NCBI GenBank assembly: GCA_948567375.1
Contig: OX419762.1
Location: forward strand, 42,079,034 to 42,143,033
Source of the DNA: Lunularia cruciata
Lineage: Eukaryota > Streptophyta > Marchantiopsida > Lunulariales > Lunulariaceae
DNA length: 64,000 nucleotides
Reading direction: 5' to 3'
The notes beneath the pieces were generated by a model that saw only the letters and a program-made list of their open reading frames with translations, had not been told where the DNA came from and did no database searches. How positions within the stretch are numbered: the stretch's first letter is position 1; each line of letters starts with the position of its first letter. The translations under genes and the position numbers were made by a program. Shown piece after piece: positions 12,648-24,527 of this stretch.

Positions 12648-14092
12648 CTCTTTCTTACAAACTGCTTCCAATATTTCCTTCAGAATCAGGAAGCTGGTTG
12701 AGGTTCGATCGACAGGCCTGCAAATATCAAAATGGTCTTTCGCAGGCAGAGCAATGAAAAGATCCATGTCAGAGCGGGCAGATTGTTCTCCAACCACCAG
12801 ACGTGAGGAATGGCGCGAGCCAAGAATCGCCTTTTGAATCACCTGTTAAAGTAGATACGACTTGAATCAGAAATCCATGGGCGTATGCTCAGTTTGAGAG
12901 ACGCATGGTATCCAGCAACTTCCTAAACTCATGAGTGATTCGGCAAGTAAAGTCGTACAGCAAAGGCTGCTTTATTTCGCACATATGGAAATACATACAA
13001 ATCCTAAACTCACCATGATAGTCTCTGAGGTTTCGCAGATGCCGGCCGTTTCCCAACCGTACTCACGTCGCAACGTAGAAAACTCAGAGTTGATCCGAGT
13101 AACACGCACGTTATACGCTCGCAAGTAGTCAAGTAAAGGACCTCCTTGAGCACTTGTCGGTTTTGCTTGAGATCCGAAATGCGGTGTTCCATAGAACACT
13201 GTGACTTTAAGGTTCTGCATGAAATTTGAGTACTTGTATTTGTGCTGATCTCCTGCTAACCCTGCATATTTTTCAGCTTGCAAACAAACCTCCTTTAGAA
13301 TGAATCCCCCTACACAATGGCCCACCAAGATCACAGGACAATCTTGCCCAATCCCTCCCAATGTCACAATAGATTGAGCCAAATTTTCTCCCAGCAGATA
13401 GGTGTCCATTTGTCCGCGGTAACCTGGCTTGGTTATTCCAGCTCCGTAATAGATGCAAAATATACGAGCTTGAGGAAAAGCCTCAGCAAGCAAAGTATTC
13501 AACCAACATGCTGAATCATCTGCTTTCATCCATGTACGGAAGTACCACCCTTCATCGCTTTATTCTCTTGGGAAACCGTAAAAGAAGATGATCTCTAAAT
13601 TTACAGATCCTGAAGCAGGCCTGTACATCTCAAACAGTCCGTCGTTTACCTGAGAAGAGAATTCAAAGGAGTTCATTATTCTTCTACTTATCTTGAGTTC
13701 GTCCTATACTCTAGTGAGGACGTATTGTAACCAATCTTAACATCTGCAGAGTTAGGCAAGACAACCTAACAATATTCTTTCTGGAAACAAGATACAGTTA
13801 AAAGCTTTTCTGGTGACCAGACCCAAGCTTTATAAAACCTGCTCGAGATCACAGAAATAGCGCTCTCTATAAAAGCAAGACAATTAACGATGTTTCCTGT
13901 GAGAACGAGATAGCGTTACAAATTATCTGGGTGACCAGACCAAACCTCGCTATGCCCTGTCACTCACGTGTAAACTTCGGGTCAATATGGCAGTGAACAA
14001 ACTTATTTTGCCATAACTTGGATCGGTGAACATACCCGTTTGCCACGCTGCCACTGTTCATCGGCACTTCCTCCTGCGCAGGAAGCCGCCAT
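12648..14092 (-). other. Alpha/beta-hydrolase segment of the HNL relic
   Basis: Exons 1-3 encode about 295 residues resembling the SERAC1-like alpha/beta-hydrolases that head HNL proteins. Visible landmarks are LEIIFFYGFP, where family members have a beta-strand ending in HGL, then MDTYLLGENLAQSI and the nucleophile-elbow motif VGHCVGG at about 13302-13322. Next comes VTVFYGTPHFGSQA, and late in exon 3 DHFDICRP, whose histidine is positioned like the catalytic one. The elbow has cysteine where serine is usual (codon TGT at 13316-13314). The TAA at 13562-13560 lies between the first beta-strand and the WYFRTW motif. Translation starting at exon 1 would therefore stop after about 48 residues. 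Confidence 0.85.
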
Positions 14093-14836
14093 AAACGCTA
14101 CTGCAGCTAACAGAAACAACGCGATGGCTCTCGGTCGATCTCACGACGCATGCACCACAAAGTTGAAGGGTCTTTCAGTTCATCCCAGACACAAAGACTC
14201 AAGGTTTTCGACCGACTATGATCCTCCTCCTCCGAAGTTACTATCCTGAATATGAGAATGAAAGTTGGTGATCGTTAGACGGCAAATCAAGTGTGGCAGT
14301 TGACGAACCTAAATCATGGCCTCAAGTACCTATACGCAGGAAGGGGGGCAAGGAGTTCAGGCTCAAGACCAGGTACACAATTTTATGAGTCGAACTGGTC
14401 GCTCCACACTGAGAGACCTAGTGCATAAAGGAATAAGTGCGATCGCGTATAAAACACGAGAACTATGCCAAGTGTGCCACTCTTTCCTTTATGGCATAAA
14501 GGAAAAAGTGCAATCGCGCAGAAAACGCAAAGGATGGGAAAACCCGTCAAGCCGTCCAGTCCAAGGGTGAGACAAAATAGGTAAAATGGAGCTAAGGCCC
14601 TAAAGAGTCGATATAACAAATCTGCCCTATTGCACCTCAAATATCCGACCTATGCAATTTGGAAGGTCAACATATTACATAAATGCCATTGTTTATTTGA
14701 AAACTATAACGTTGGAAAGTAAGGCAGGGTTGGTAATTGAGGCTAACGTCAGTGCGCACTAAATCAGGCCGGCTTCATATGCAAATTGAGCATATTGGGG
14801 GGGTTTCAAAAACGGGTTTTCACTCCCCGTAAAGAT
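14093..14836. other. Intergenic segment upstream of the HNL relic
   Basis: This would contain the promoter and 5' untranslated region of the minus-strand HNL gene. I could not identify a convincing TATA box. A degenerate 71-bp-period duplication (GCATAAAGGAAWAAGTGCRA, at 14422 and 14493) is present. No independent gene is supported. Confidence 0.5.
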
Positions 14837-16017
14837 CCCACATTTTAGTTTACGCGGAGGAATGAGATTTGTTACGGATAGAGGGTGAAGGGTATTTGTA
14901 AGTTTTACGGGCATTGGAAATTAGAGGGTTTCAATTCAGAAAGACACGCGATGCTAATGGGTACGGGACATGTGCTGTAACTTCACCGTGGAGACATGTA
15001 ACCAAAAAGTCATGCAAAAACGAATGGGATGCAAAATTTAGTAACGGGCGTTAATGTTAAGGTTATAACGGGCGTTTCATAATGTTGAAATATGGCTTAC
15101 TGGAGGTTTAGAGCGAGACTGTCTAAGTTAAGTAAAGGGTATTAATGAAAACCTGTCTAGATATGCCGTGTGTGGTCATCACTGAAAATAGAGAAACGAT
15201 AAATGGGATTCAAACGCTTGGAGTAAGATTTCAATTAAATCAAATGGGATTCAACACTCATGGGTAGAGATTGGAGTACAATAATGAAAGAGAATTAGGA
15301 GGGGGCAAAGGTGAATTTGAAATATTGCAAGAGGGAATGCAATAGAAGCTCTTTCAATTCTACTTGTCAAAATCAAAGTTCTCCAAACTCAAATTTGATC
15401 TAGTGTTGTGCAGATGCCAAGGTGGAAGAGGAGGTTATACACAAAACCTTCTGAAGAGAATTCTTAAGGTGTTCATATTGCTATAGTACTTGCCTGAAAA
15501 CATTCAAGGTGCACTGACTTTGAGCATTCACTCTTGGAAATTTGACCTATTAGTGAATATGGACTTTGTTGATCATGTAGATACAAGTAAGCAACCAGCT
15601 CACTCATACATAGATTCCAGTTCTCTTGTCAATCTCCACCATTCTAATCCCATCTCCGATCTTACACACACTAGTAGTTGTTATTCCCGCACTTGAAATT
15701 GTAGAAATTTTGAAAATGGTTTGCTTTGTAGCATCGGGGCCATCTATAGCTCCTACAAGAAAAAGGGTGCCTCTTGTCCCTCTTGTGAGTAAAGCAAAGT
15801 GCCTTGCATTTGCTATTTCTAATTTGAGTAAGAGTAAAAAGGAAAGAGAGGATGAAAGGTTCAGAATGATAACCCATCACTATAGCCAAATTCTGGATTA
15901 TTTGGAAGATCCTAAGCATTTTAAACAAATTCTTGGATGCATTAGCAAGAAACCCATCCAAAAGAATACAACATTCAATTACATGGCAATTTTCCGGTGA
16001 GATTTGGTAATGGATTT
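14837..16017 (+). repeat. Dispersed repeat, copy 2 of the 1.15-kb unknown family
   Basis: This is homologous to 4104-5260 in the same orientation. Here the coding-like right part is better preserved: 15716-16000 reads openly for about 95 codons from a methionine (MVCFVASGPSI at the start, FNYMAIFR at the end), without stops. The peptide matches nothing I recognise. Both copies run GGCAATTTT into GTGAGATTTGG, which could be a splice donor in the parental element. Confidence 0.7.
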
Positions 16018-17131
16018 CCATCATCCATGACAAAATCAAAGTTGATGAAGATGTCCTAGGTTTTTGAAGTCTTACAAAACTGCTCGTAATTGGAAGGACA
16101 AATCCATCAGTGAGTGAACTCACCAATAAAAGATTAAATATGGATGTATGATTGAGGATAAAATAAATAATATGTGTCACTATTATTTGAGGACGGATGC
16201 ATTATTGTTTGGGGATAGAGCTAATATATCTCTCCCTACCCTTGTAAATTTGAGGATGGGGAGTGAACTGAATCTCTTTGAATGGGTGGATGAAGGAGAT
16301 AAAATGTGCCAAATTTCACTAGCCAAGGAGGTATGTCTAAAGTATGTTTGAAGAGTATCCTCTTCAACTGGGGACTTCACAAGCTTTCAACCTCCATGAA
16401 TTGATATGATCACCAACAAGCATTCCAAGTACCCAAGAGGAGAATACATTTGAGTTCATGCTCAGCAAATATGAATATGCACCAAATGAGCCATTTAGAG
16501 CTTATGAAGAGGAGGATACCCCAATTATACAATGGAACACAAGAGCAAGAGCACTTAAGGAGATTGATGGAAGTCCATGAGAGATTGATGGAAGTGAGGA
16601 GGGTTTAGGAGAAATAGAGGATATGCTATAGAAGCAAGAGCAAGAGAGAAAGATGATGGATGGAGTAGATGCACTGGATGAGCAAAAGAGGAGGAGGTCA
16701 TCGAAAACAAATCCAAAAAACCTCTTGGCATTGAATACTTTTGCTCAACACATGGGCAACCATGCAAAATTGCGAACTAAATTGATTGAAGCAAGAGAGG
16801 GTGTTGGTTACCCTAGATCAAAGCTCTCAAAGCCACTACAATAGAAAAACTCAAGGTAAAGGTAAAGGTTGAGGCAAGATCAAAAGTTGAGAAAATTATA
16901 ATTACAAGAGGATTGCAAAGACCAAGCATCAATGCCAAATAACTTTAGCAAAAGTTGATAAAATGACCATGTAAATCAAGAGCCTTGGGATTATACTTGC
17001 TTCTTTAGAAATCGATAGAATGGATATAACTTGTTATGACATGGGGAGCAATGACCCAAAGTATCCTGGATCCAATTCTGTCACCAATTCACTTTTGTAA
17101 ACATTGCAAAGTTTAAAAGGATGTGTTTTCT
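16018..17131 (+). other. Transposon-like degraded coding sequence, family unknown
   Basis: Continuing from the repeat, the plus strand keeps a protein-like reading in short pieces: 16148-16351 (includes LRTDALLFGDRANISLPTLV), about 16440-16620 (acidic, broken by stops), and 16653-16844 (basic, KRRRSSKTN). The pieces could be one ancient open frame broken by stops and shifts, following on from the frame at 15716. No zinc knuckle, protease, reverse transcriptase or transposase motif is visible, so I cannot name the element. Confidence 0.4.
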
Positions 17132-17290
17132 TGTAAAAGACCGAGGAGAGAAATAAGAGAATAGAAGATCAAAGTGAAAGATCACATTGGAACTCTTGAA
17201 TGAGGGAAACTCCAAATGCCTAGCATGAACTTGGGCTTTGGTATTTATAGAGAACATACAAGGCTTTTAAGAAGCTTCATAAAAACCATT
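17132..17290 (-). mobile_element. Truncated chromovirus LTR fragment
   Basis: The first about 150 bp match the LTR end at 17324-17470 (TGTAAAAGACC, then GAGGAGAGAAATARGAGAAT, and the inverted TATA sequence GGTATTTATAG). Similarity ends around 17290. It lies immediately left of, and in the same orientation as, the full LTR at 17324, so it is a leftover of an earlier insertion or of recombination between LTRs. Confidence 0.75.
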
Positions 17291-17323
17291 GTCATGTTGT
17301 GGTTCACATAGCTCATGAAAAAG

Positions 17324-17749
17324 TGTAAAAGACCAAGACCGAGGAGAGAAATAGGAGAATGGAAACTCACATTAGGACACTTGAATGTGAGAAAACTCCA
17401 AATGCCTAGCATGAACTTTAGCTTGGGTATTTATAGGCATCATACAGGGCTCTTGAGAAACTTCTCAAGAAGCTTCCTTGAGCCACTTTCTTAGAGTGTA
17501 AGCCAAGTTAACTTGGAAGCTTCTCAAGAAGCTTCCTTTTAGAAGCCGTTTACTTGGCATGCAAGTTAAGCTAGTTTGGAAGCTTATAGAAGCTTCTTTC
17601 TAGAAGCTATCTACTTGGAGTGCAAGTTAAGTTAGTTAGGAAGCTTCCCAAGAAGCTTCCTAGATACTTCTAGAATATTCTAGGCTAATTTGGCTTATTA
17701 TCTATTTGTTAGCCTTACTAACTACGTCGCTAAACTCCATATTGTCACA
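17324..17749 (-). repeat. 3' LTR of element 1
   Basis: This 426-bp LTR has minus-strand ends TGTGACAATATGGAG and CTTTTACA. It contains a TATA-like GCCTATAAATACC near 17435-17450. Tandem subrepeats of roughly 60 bp are built around GAAGCTTC inverted motifs. A perfect three-unit heat-shock element, TTCTAGAATATTC, lies at 17668-17680. Confidence 0.85.
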
Positions 17750-18860
17750 TATTCCTCCACCACTAGTTGGTGACGTCCTTGTCGCCATTGAAGCTTCAAA
17801 CTCATGGATGGCCATTTGTGCATTCTGGAGGTGAGAAAGAGGTTCCCATGAGGCATCATGAAGGGGATACCCTTTCCAAAGGACCTTGTACTCCATATGT
17901 TGTTGACGTCCTTGTTGAATGTGGCGACGTGCAAGGATACAATCAACTTTGTACTCCTCATGATCATGGATAGGGATGGGAGGAAGAGGAGATTAGACAT
18001 GAGAGGAAAAAGAAGATGGGTTAGGAACAAAGGGTTCCAACTTGGAAATGTGAAAGACAAGGTGGATGCGCATATGACAAGATAAGGCAAGGCAATAAGC
18101 AACAAGAGAGATGATTTGGGTGACATCAAAGGGTCCTATCCAATTAGGGGCGAGTTTACAAACTTTGGTATCAAGTGAGAGAGGTAGGTTACTAAAGGAT
18201 AGCATGACCTTGTTATCAAGTTGAAGGTTGAGATCATAATGATGTTGGTCCATGAATTGTTTTTGACAATTTTGAGCAACAATGAGATAAGATTTGGCTT
18301 GTTGTAGGGATTGGGATATTGTGGTCAAGAAGGCAGAAGTATGAGGGACATGAGATGGAAGAGATAAATTTGGAACAAATGTATCTTGGCCAAAATTATG
18401 AAAGAAGGGAGAGAATCTGATGTTTGCTTGTTTGGAATTATTGTAGGTAAACTCAATAGTTGCAAGACATTCATCCCAATTGGTACGGTGGACATTGACA
18501 AAGAAAGGTACAAAGCATATCTTCCAAAATACAATTTGTATGTTTGGTTTATACATTAGTTTGAGAATGATAGGCCATAGATAAAGTAAGCTTGGTGATG
18601 AGTAACTAGAAGAGTGCTTGTTAAAATTTTATGGTGAATCAAAGATGAGTATACAAGGTATCCATGATGCTTGAAGATATTGTTGAAGTAAATTTGAGCC
18701 AATATTGGAGCATTCACTATACCACAAGTTGGTGCCAAATGGATTTGCTCACTAAGCTTATCAACAAACACCAAGATTGTTGTGTGATCTTGCTTTATCT
18801 TGAGCAAAGATGTGATGAGATCTAAGCTCACATGTTCCCATCAAGTAAATGGGATGGGAA
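17702..18860 (-). pseudogene. Element 1 chromodomain and integrase, degraded
   Basis: The chromodomain at about 17740-17896 reads EYKVLWKGYP, then DASWEPLSHL, the aromatic-cage pattern that lets chromoviruses target methylated histone H3. To its right (upstream in the gene), 17993-18556 gives the integrase C-terminal half (WDECLATIEFTYNN, then SPFFHNFGQD). At 18556-18831 the integrase catalytic core begins with LDLITSLLKIKQDHTTILVF. The pieces lie in different frames with stops between them. Confidence 0.85.
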
Positions 18861-19399
18861 GTGGTTGAGGGAGTCTACTTAGCTTTTAGTTGCTAGCTTT
18901 GGTGCATTTGCAACTCTCACAAGATTGGACAAATTATCAAACATCTCATGCCATGTTAGCCCACCACCATCAGCATTGTAGAGTACCTAAGGTCTTGTCC
19001 ATACCATGTGAGCAACAGATGATAAGTCATGGGCTTCTTGAAGGCACACAAGTCATAGATCACCCTTAGCTAGAATATAGATCCGGCTCTCATACAATAG
19101 AAGGCCTTCCTTGAAAGAGAAGGTGTTTTATTCCTTGCCATGTGTTGCAAGATGACCTTGTACCTTGAAAGAAGAGGTCTTGTTGTAAAGTGGTCCTAAA
19201 TTAGATTTGGACTTTGGAGTTAAGTGACATTGTCTTTATTGCTATTGTGATAAGAGGAAGAGATTTCAAATCAGGTCATCATGATAGGGTATCATATATG
19301 ACATGGAACCTACTAAGTTTATACTCAAGTTTGAGGTCAAACAACTATAGTTGTTTCTCCCATCAATGATATCTACTCTTCATGTGTTCCAAATGTAAT

Positions 19400-21077
19400 G
19401 TCTATAATAATTGTTTGTGATTGGTTCACATGATCACTTGTTTTCCTAAGAGATAATGCTTTGATACCTTAGTGGCATATACCATTGCTAGTTACTTTTG
19501 ATCTCAAGCAAAGTAATTTCATTCTATGGTGTTTAGTCAGTGAGATACAAAGGCAATGTGATGTAACACATCTAGAAATTCTTGTTGCAACATACCTCCA
19601 ATAGCAAAGTTAGAAGCACCTAAATCAATCATACAAGATAGTTGAGGATCATATGGTTGAAGAATTGGTCTTGAAGACACCATATGTTTCAACTTTTGGA
19701 ACACTTCTTTGTGCTTGGTGGTCCATTGAAAGCTTGAGGTCTTCTCCAAGAGCTCTATCAATGGTGCGGCCATATGATCATAGTAGTGAATGAATCATTG
19801 GTAAAGATTTTCCCATCCATTAAATGCTCACACTTTTATGGCATCATTTGGAGTAGGCCAATCAGTAATGGCTTTGATTTTCTCTTCTTCCATCTTGATT
19901 CCCTTTGATGAGATCTTATGACCCAAGAAGGTAACTTCTTTTTGCCTAAAGGTTCACTTTGACTTCTTGCAATCAAACTTCCATTGACTTAGTCATCTTA
20001 AGACTTCTCGCATATGATTTGCATGTTCTACCTCCATCTTGCTATAGATTAAAATATCACACATGAACACCATCATGTACCAATCTAATAGCACATCAAA
20101 CATTTGATGCATATGATCCATGAAGACTATTGGAGCATTAGTGAGCCCAAAAGGTAGAACTCTCCATTCAAAATACTCATACCTTGTGCAAAAGGTAATC
20201 TTTTGCATATCTTTTCTATCAATGGGGATCTACCCATATTTACTTTAGAGATCCAACTTGGAGAAGTATTGTGCTCCATTCAATTGATCTAGCAAGTCAT
20301 CAATTGGAGGCAAGCAATATGCATTTTTCACTATTTGTTTATTGAAGCCATGATAAACAATATAGAAGCAAAGTCTTATATCCTTCTTTGTGACAAATAG
20401 TACCTTTGCTTCCCAAGGAGATGTACTATGTTGTATGAAATCCTTCTACAACAACTCTATCAATGTTATTCAAAGCTCATCCAATCCTTTGATGAGAGTT
20501 GATAGATTGGTCTATTCATTGGAGTACTTATTGGCAATAACTCAATCTTGAAGGGCATACCACGATTGGAGGGTAATCCTTTTGGCAAATCATCCAAAGA
20601 CACATCTGCAAACTCTTAAGCTATTTGATCAACCATTGCTTGATGAGGCTTATGGCCCTCAATAGATTCTCCATGCACAATCGGCTTGAACCCTACCACA
20701 AAAATAAGAATATTTTCCTCCACAACTTGCTTTATGGTTGCTTTACTAACACACTTCCTATCTTGGGGAGTGACTATTCCTAGATATCTTACTCAAACGT
20801 GCCAAACAACCTAATCAAAATTCTTTCCTTGGTTTTATACTTGAATTTGTCATCATGTCCAATCAAATTGAACCTTATGATGTTCAAGCCAATGACAACC
20901 TTAAATGACATCATAGTGTAGAGGTGTCACTATAGACCTCATACATTCCAAATAATCCTTCTTAATCTTGAATGTAATAGAATGTGAGGTTCGGAATGCA
21001 AAACCTTTTCTACCATATGTTATCATCAATCTACTTCTAATTATTGGCTTGATAGGAATACTCAATTCCTTTGCTAA
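19400..21077 (-). pseudogene. Element 1 protease, reverse transcriptase and RNase H, degraded
   Basis: On the minus strand, 21077-20900 gives the C-terminal part of the aspartic protease (TTLAKELSIPIKPIIRSRL). Around 20400-19993 is the reverse transcriptase (FEWRVLPFGLTNAP and the damaged active site FMCDILIYS). From 19773 to 19537 is the RNase H start (WTTKHKEVFQKLKHMVSSRP). Each piece aligns by eye with the corresponding piece of the complete element at 58890-60800. Many stops are present. Confidence 0.8.
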
Positions 21078-22129
21078 TGTGGTACCCACATTTTTGTTTT
21101 TTTTTTGTTTTTTATAAAAAAAAATGTATAGTTGAAGGAGAATTGAATCCATTTAGGCAAAGAAGAAGGAGAAATCATGTTTTTGGCAAAGCCAAAGAAT
21201 ATTTACTTTGGGTCAGAACCGATTAGGACTTAGGCCAAAGTGGTCAATGTCAATCTTGAAGTAGGAAACTTTGCCTTAGAGAAATGCAACCCAATGCAAG
21301 GAGGAAGTAACAACTTTCCTTTGGGTGCACAAATCAAGAACTATCATGAAACAGCAGAAAAGGCATGCAGGTTGATAGTGACAAGAGAAGCTCATGCATA
21401 AGGTGTGATTTATCAAACAGAGCCAGCTGAAGAATGACTTGGAATTGCAAAGCTATAAAAGTAGGACTTCACAGAAGAAATGAAAAGAAACCTTGGAGAA
21501 ATTTCCTATGCCATTAAGAAGTCATGTAGAGGAATTCCATGAGAAGCAACTAGCTATGAGAAAAATCCTTGAGTTCTCTACAAGAGTGAGAGTTTTTCAG
21601 CCAAGGGATGGGGGAATTACTCAAGGTATCCAAACCCAAGAGGATTCAAGAAATGCTCTTCACAAGGAGTGTGAAATCCCATAGTGAAGAGATTAGATAT
21701 GATGGCTAGGATTGATGTCTTGACAAGACTTTGGATCACTTTCTTGGCATGGAACTGGAACCTTAGTTTCCCAAAATTCATGACCAAGATAGCAACTAGC
21801 AATTGTGAAGAGGGCCTAGAAGCAATAGGAAAGAGAGGCAATCTGGCTCAATAGACAGAGTTAGATTGGAGATTAGTGTTGGGAATAGAGGCCGGAGAAG
21901 AGACAAGTGCCTCTTTCTTTGGGAAAGAACACTTAGGTGAGAAGACTTAGAAAGTGAAGGGGTCATCCAGCATGCCAAAAATTAAGAATGGCTACAAGGT
22001 TGAGACATACAAGAACTTGATATAAAGAAGCATCATTGGGAACTTGATGGCAATTTTGAAGCTCAACCAAACTACTTTCATTATGACGCATCAGGCAATC
22101 TTCTTCCACCAAATGTTTAGGAGGAGCCG

Positions 22130-22460
22130 ATTAATTGGGGAAAAAGCTTCTACCAACGGATGAGGTTGATGGTGCTGAATTGGAGAAACCAAGCACCACC
22201 CCACTACTTGTTGTTTGCAACCCACTTTTACCTCAAGTTGAACCTGTTGCAAGCCAAGGAGAGGAGCATGGTGGTATTGCACTTCCATCCTAACCTATGG
22301 AAGAATGTGGATGAGGAGGAGAAGCTTTACAGTTGGCAAATCCATAGCAGTGATGAACTTTATGCAAAGACGGAGCAAGATCAGCAACCCAAGATGGCCA
22401 TTCCAAAGAAAAGAAAGATAAGCAGACCAAAGGAATGGAATTCATTTATTTAGAGGAGCA
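22130..22460 (+). pseudogene. Coding relic inside the 4.4-kb insertion
   Basis: A 97-codon open frame (22160-22453) with methionine starts contains LFATHFYLKLNLLQAKERS and a basic C-terminus (KKRKISRPKEW). An overlapping plus-strand frame also looks protein-like, so frameshifts are likely. I recognise no domain. The basic tail could be a nuclear localisation signal. Confidence 0.35.
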
Positions 22461-23197
22461 AAGTGAGGAGATCAGGGTCAAGAAGAGTGGCAAGGATGGA
22501 AATGCCAATGATTGATGAAGAATTGGAAGGAGACGCGGAGTCAAAATCAAGTGAAGTTCAGGAGGAAGAAGTAGAGTTAACCCTATAGACTGAAGAGTCA
22601 AGTAGCAAAGGAGAACCCAAAGTACAGCAGCAAGAAGAAGAATAATGCAAACTGCAAGATGATATTGACCAGATCAGGGAAGAGGAAGAAACCACAATGG
22701 AACCAAGAAGAGTAACACAACAAGGAGAAAGCTTGAAAGTAACACATATCATCAATTTGGATGATGACAAAAACTCGGGAGACAAAGTCCCGATGCAAAT
22801 ACAAAGATCCATACTTTAGGGGAGAGCTCTTATTGAACATAAGGGGGACCAAGTTGAGGCTTTGCAAGATGAGAAGGAGGAAAGCTGCATGGGAGTAGAA
22901 ATTCTATAGACGGTTGTTTGTCCATTATTGATGCAAATGGAGAAGATTTAGAAGGAGATGCATCATGGTAAACCCAAAGTGAAAATTGTACTATAGGCGC
23001 TGAAGCGGATGGAAGCCGACAATTTGGAGTTGAAAGATTGTCTAACCCGGAGAGAGGAGGAGATGGAAGTTTTGTGAGTTGATGTAGTATTGCAGAAGAA
23101 GATAAACAAGAACCTGTAGAAGAAGTTTGAGAAGTAGGGGAAGGAGTTTGCAATTAAGGTAAGAGAAGTGACCTAGGAGAGGCTTTGGGTAGAAGAG

Positions 23198-23725
23198 TTG
23201 CAAGTTGAGGTGAAGGCTATGCAAGACAAAGTAAATATAGAGAAGGCACTAGTCACAGCTAAGGAGATTGAGCTCAACTCATTTGGTCAGAAGGCTACAG
23301 AGAAGGATGCAGTGTGGCAAAGAGTTGACAAAGTGTGTCAAGAAGAAGCAAGATGGAAGGCTTTAGTAGGAGGGATGGATGTGAAGGTCAATCAGTACGT
23401 GAAGGAATTGAAATACCTTACAGCAAAGTATGAAGGGGAGTTGAAGGTGGAATGGGACGCAATAGAAGCAAAGCATCAAGGTTGGAAAAAATCAGAGCCC
23501 ATTACCACAATCGTCATGGGAGTGAAGGCCATACTCAACACCAAAGCCAAGGTACATTTTGAGGAGACGTGTCTATATGAGTTAAAACTTCTAGTGCAAG
23601 AGACGAGGAAGAGGAAGGCAAAGGACACCAATATGAACAAGCTGCTGATTTGTCTTAGGGACCAAGTAGATAGGAAGATCAATGAAGTAGGAGACAACAT
23701 AAGTCTCAGATTAGACTTAGTATGA
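23198..23725 (+). CDS. Predicted coiled-coil protein fragment in the 4.4-kb insertion
   Basis: A 175-codon frame rich in Lys, Glu, Ala and Val with few Pro or Gly has heptad-like spacing of hydrophobics over most of its length (for example EVKAMQDKVNIEKALVTAKE), so a long coiled coil is predicted. The plus strand upstream (22480-23197) reads similarly charged sequence interrupted by stops; the original protein was probably longer. Coiled-coil proteins occur as extra or structural ORFs in several plant transposon types, but no family-specific motif is visible. It may be non-functional. Confidence 0.4.
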   Translation: MQVEVKAMQDKVNIEKALVTAKEIELNSFGQKATEKDAVWQRVDKVCQEEARWKALVGGMDVKVNQYVKELKYLTAKYEGELKVEWDAIEAKHQGWKKSEPITTIVMGVKAILNTKAKVHFEETCLYELKLLVQETRKRKAKDTNMNKLLICLRDQVDRKINEVGDNISLRLDLV

Positions 23726-24177
23726 GCAAAATTAGATAATCCTCGTAGTGAGTAAGAGACTAGAAAGAAGTCCAAAGTAGATGAAGTAGAAAGTACAAAG
23801 GAAATTACCTCAGGTTTCAGAGCAAAAGTAGAAGTAGATATTGGATTGGATTCATAATCAATTTGAGATTTGAAATGACAGATATGAAGGAGTGAGTTGT
23901 AATTTCAGATCTGGAGATTGAGAAGTAGAGATTTGAAGCAGTAGTAAGATGATTTAGATTTAGAGATTTGTAGGAAGTAGTTGAGTGCTCTACCTATTTA
24001 AGGGAGGCATTCATAGTGTTATGTTGTTCACGATTAATATTTCTGAAGATAGATAAAGCAAAGTGCTATTCTGTAGAGCTTGTCGTTTGATCTTAATTTT
24101 GAGTATCAATCTTGTGTGTGTAATACCAATAGCTAGATAGATGATCTAGAGATGAAATTTGGTTTGGTGACATATGG

Positions 24178-24430
24178 AAGGATGTTATACATGATTGACT
24201 TAGTAGATAAGCTAGAGGTATCACCAAAAGAGTATTTCTACTAATAGGCCAGAAACAAAAACATTCTTGGAAACTTTAGAATCAATAGCTAGGTGAGGTG
24301 AAACTTGGGGTGGTAACATCTAGAATGATGTTACGCATGATGTAGAACAGATATTACCAAAATAGAACTTCTACCACCAAAACTTATATCACTTATATCA
24401 CCAAAATAGAACTTCTACTAATAGGGCAAA
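24178..24430. repeat. Degenerate direct repeats within the insertion
   Basis: A phrase around 24178-24252 (GGATGTTATACATGATTG through TTTCTACTAATAGGCC) recurs in altered form at about 24325-24425. The unit ACCAAAATAGAACTTCTAC occurs twice in the second copy. This could be subrepeats of a regulatory region. Confidence 0.5.
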
Positions 24431-24512
24431 AGCCAAAATAGGCCTAAAAACTTCAAAGGCAGTTTTAAAGGCCTAAACGGATGAATTAGGCCTTGAAAAT
24501 GTGCAAATTCCG

Positions 24513-24527
24513 CCCCCCCCCCCCCCC
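24513..24527. repeat. Homopolymer of 15 C
   Basis: An uninterrupted run of fifteen C residues sits in an otherwise AT-rich neighbourhood. The run length may be unreliable in the assembly. Confidence 0.95.

Larger units (their letters stand above)
9413..14092 (-). pseudogene. HNL-class resistance gene relic (alpha/beta-hydrolase, NB-ARC, LRR)
   Basis: NLR-type immune receptors sense pathogen effectors; in this class the N-terminal signalling domain is an alpha/beta-hydrolase instead of TIR or coiled coil. The gene reads as five exons joined in phase 0 at consensus sites. Exon 1 is 14092-14036 (ATG, 19 codons, donor GTATGT). Exon 2 is 13649-13014 (donor GTGAGT). Exon 3 is 12842-12648 (65 codons). 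Exon 4 is 12448-11342 (NB-ARC). Exon 5 is 11154-9413 (LRR). Lesions seen: an in-frame TAA at 13562-13560 in the hydrolase; a one-base loss near 12065 followed by a one-base gain near 12005 within NB-ARC, leaving stops between them; and a frame break near 10938 in the LRR. The frame otherwise stays open, so inactivation looks fairly recent. Clean splice sites favour decay in place over a processed copy. Assembly error at one or two sites cannot be excluded. Confidence 0.88.
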
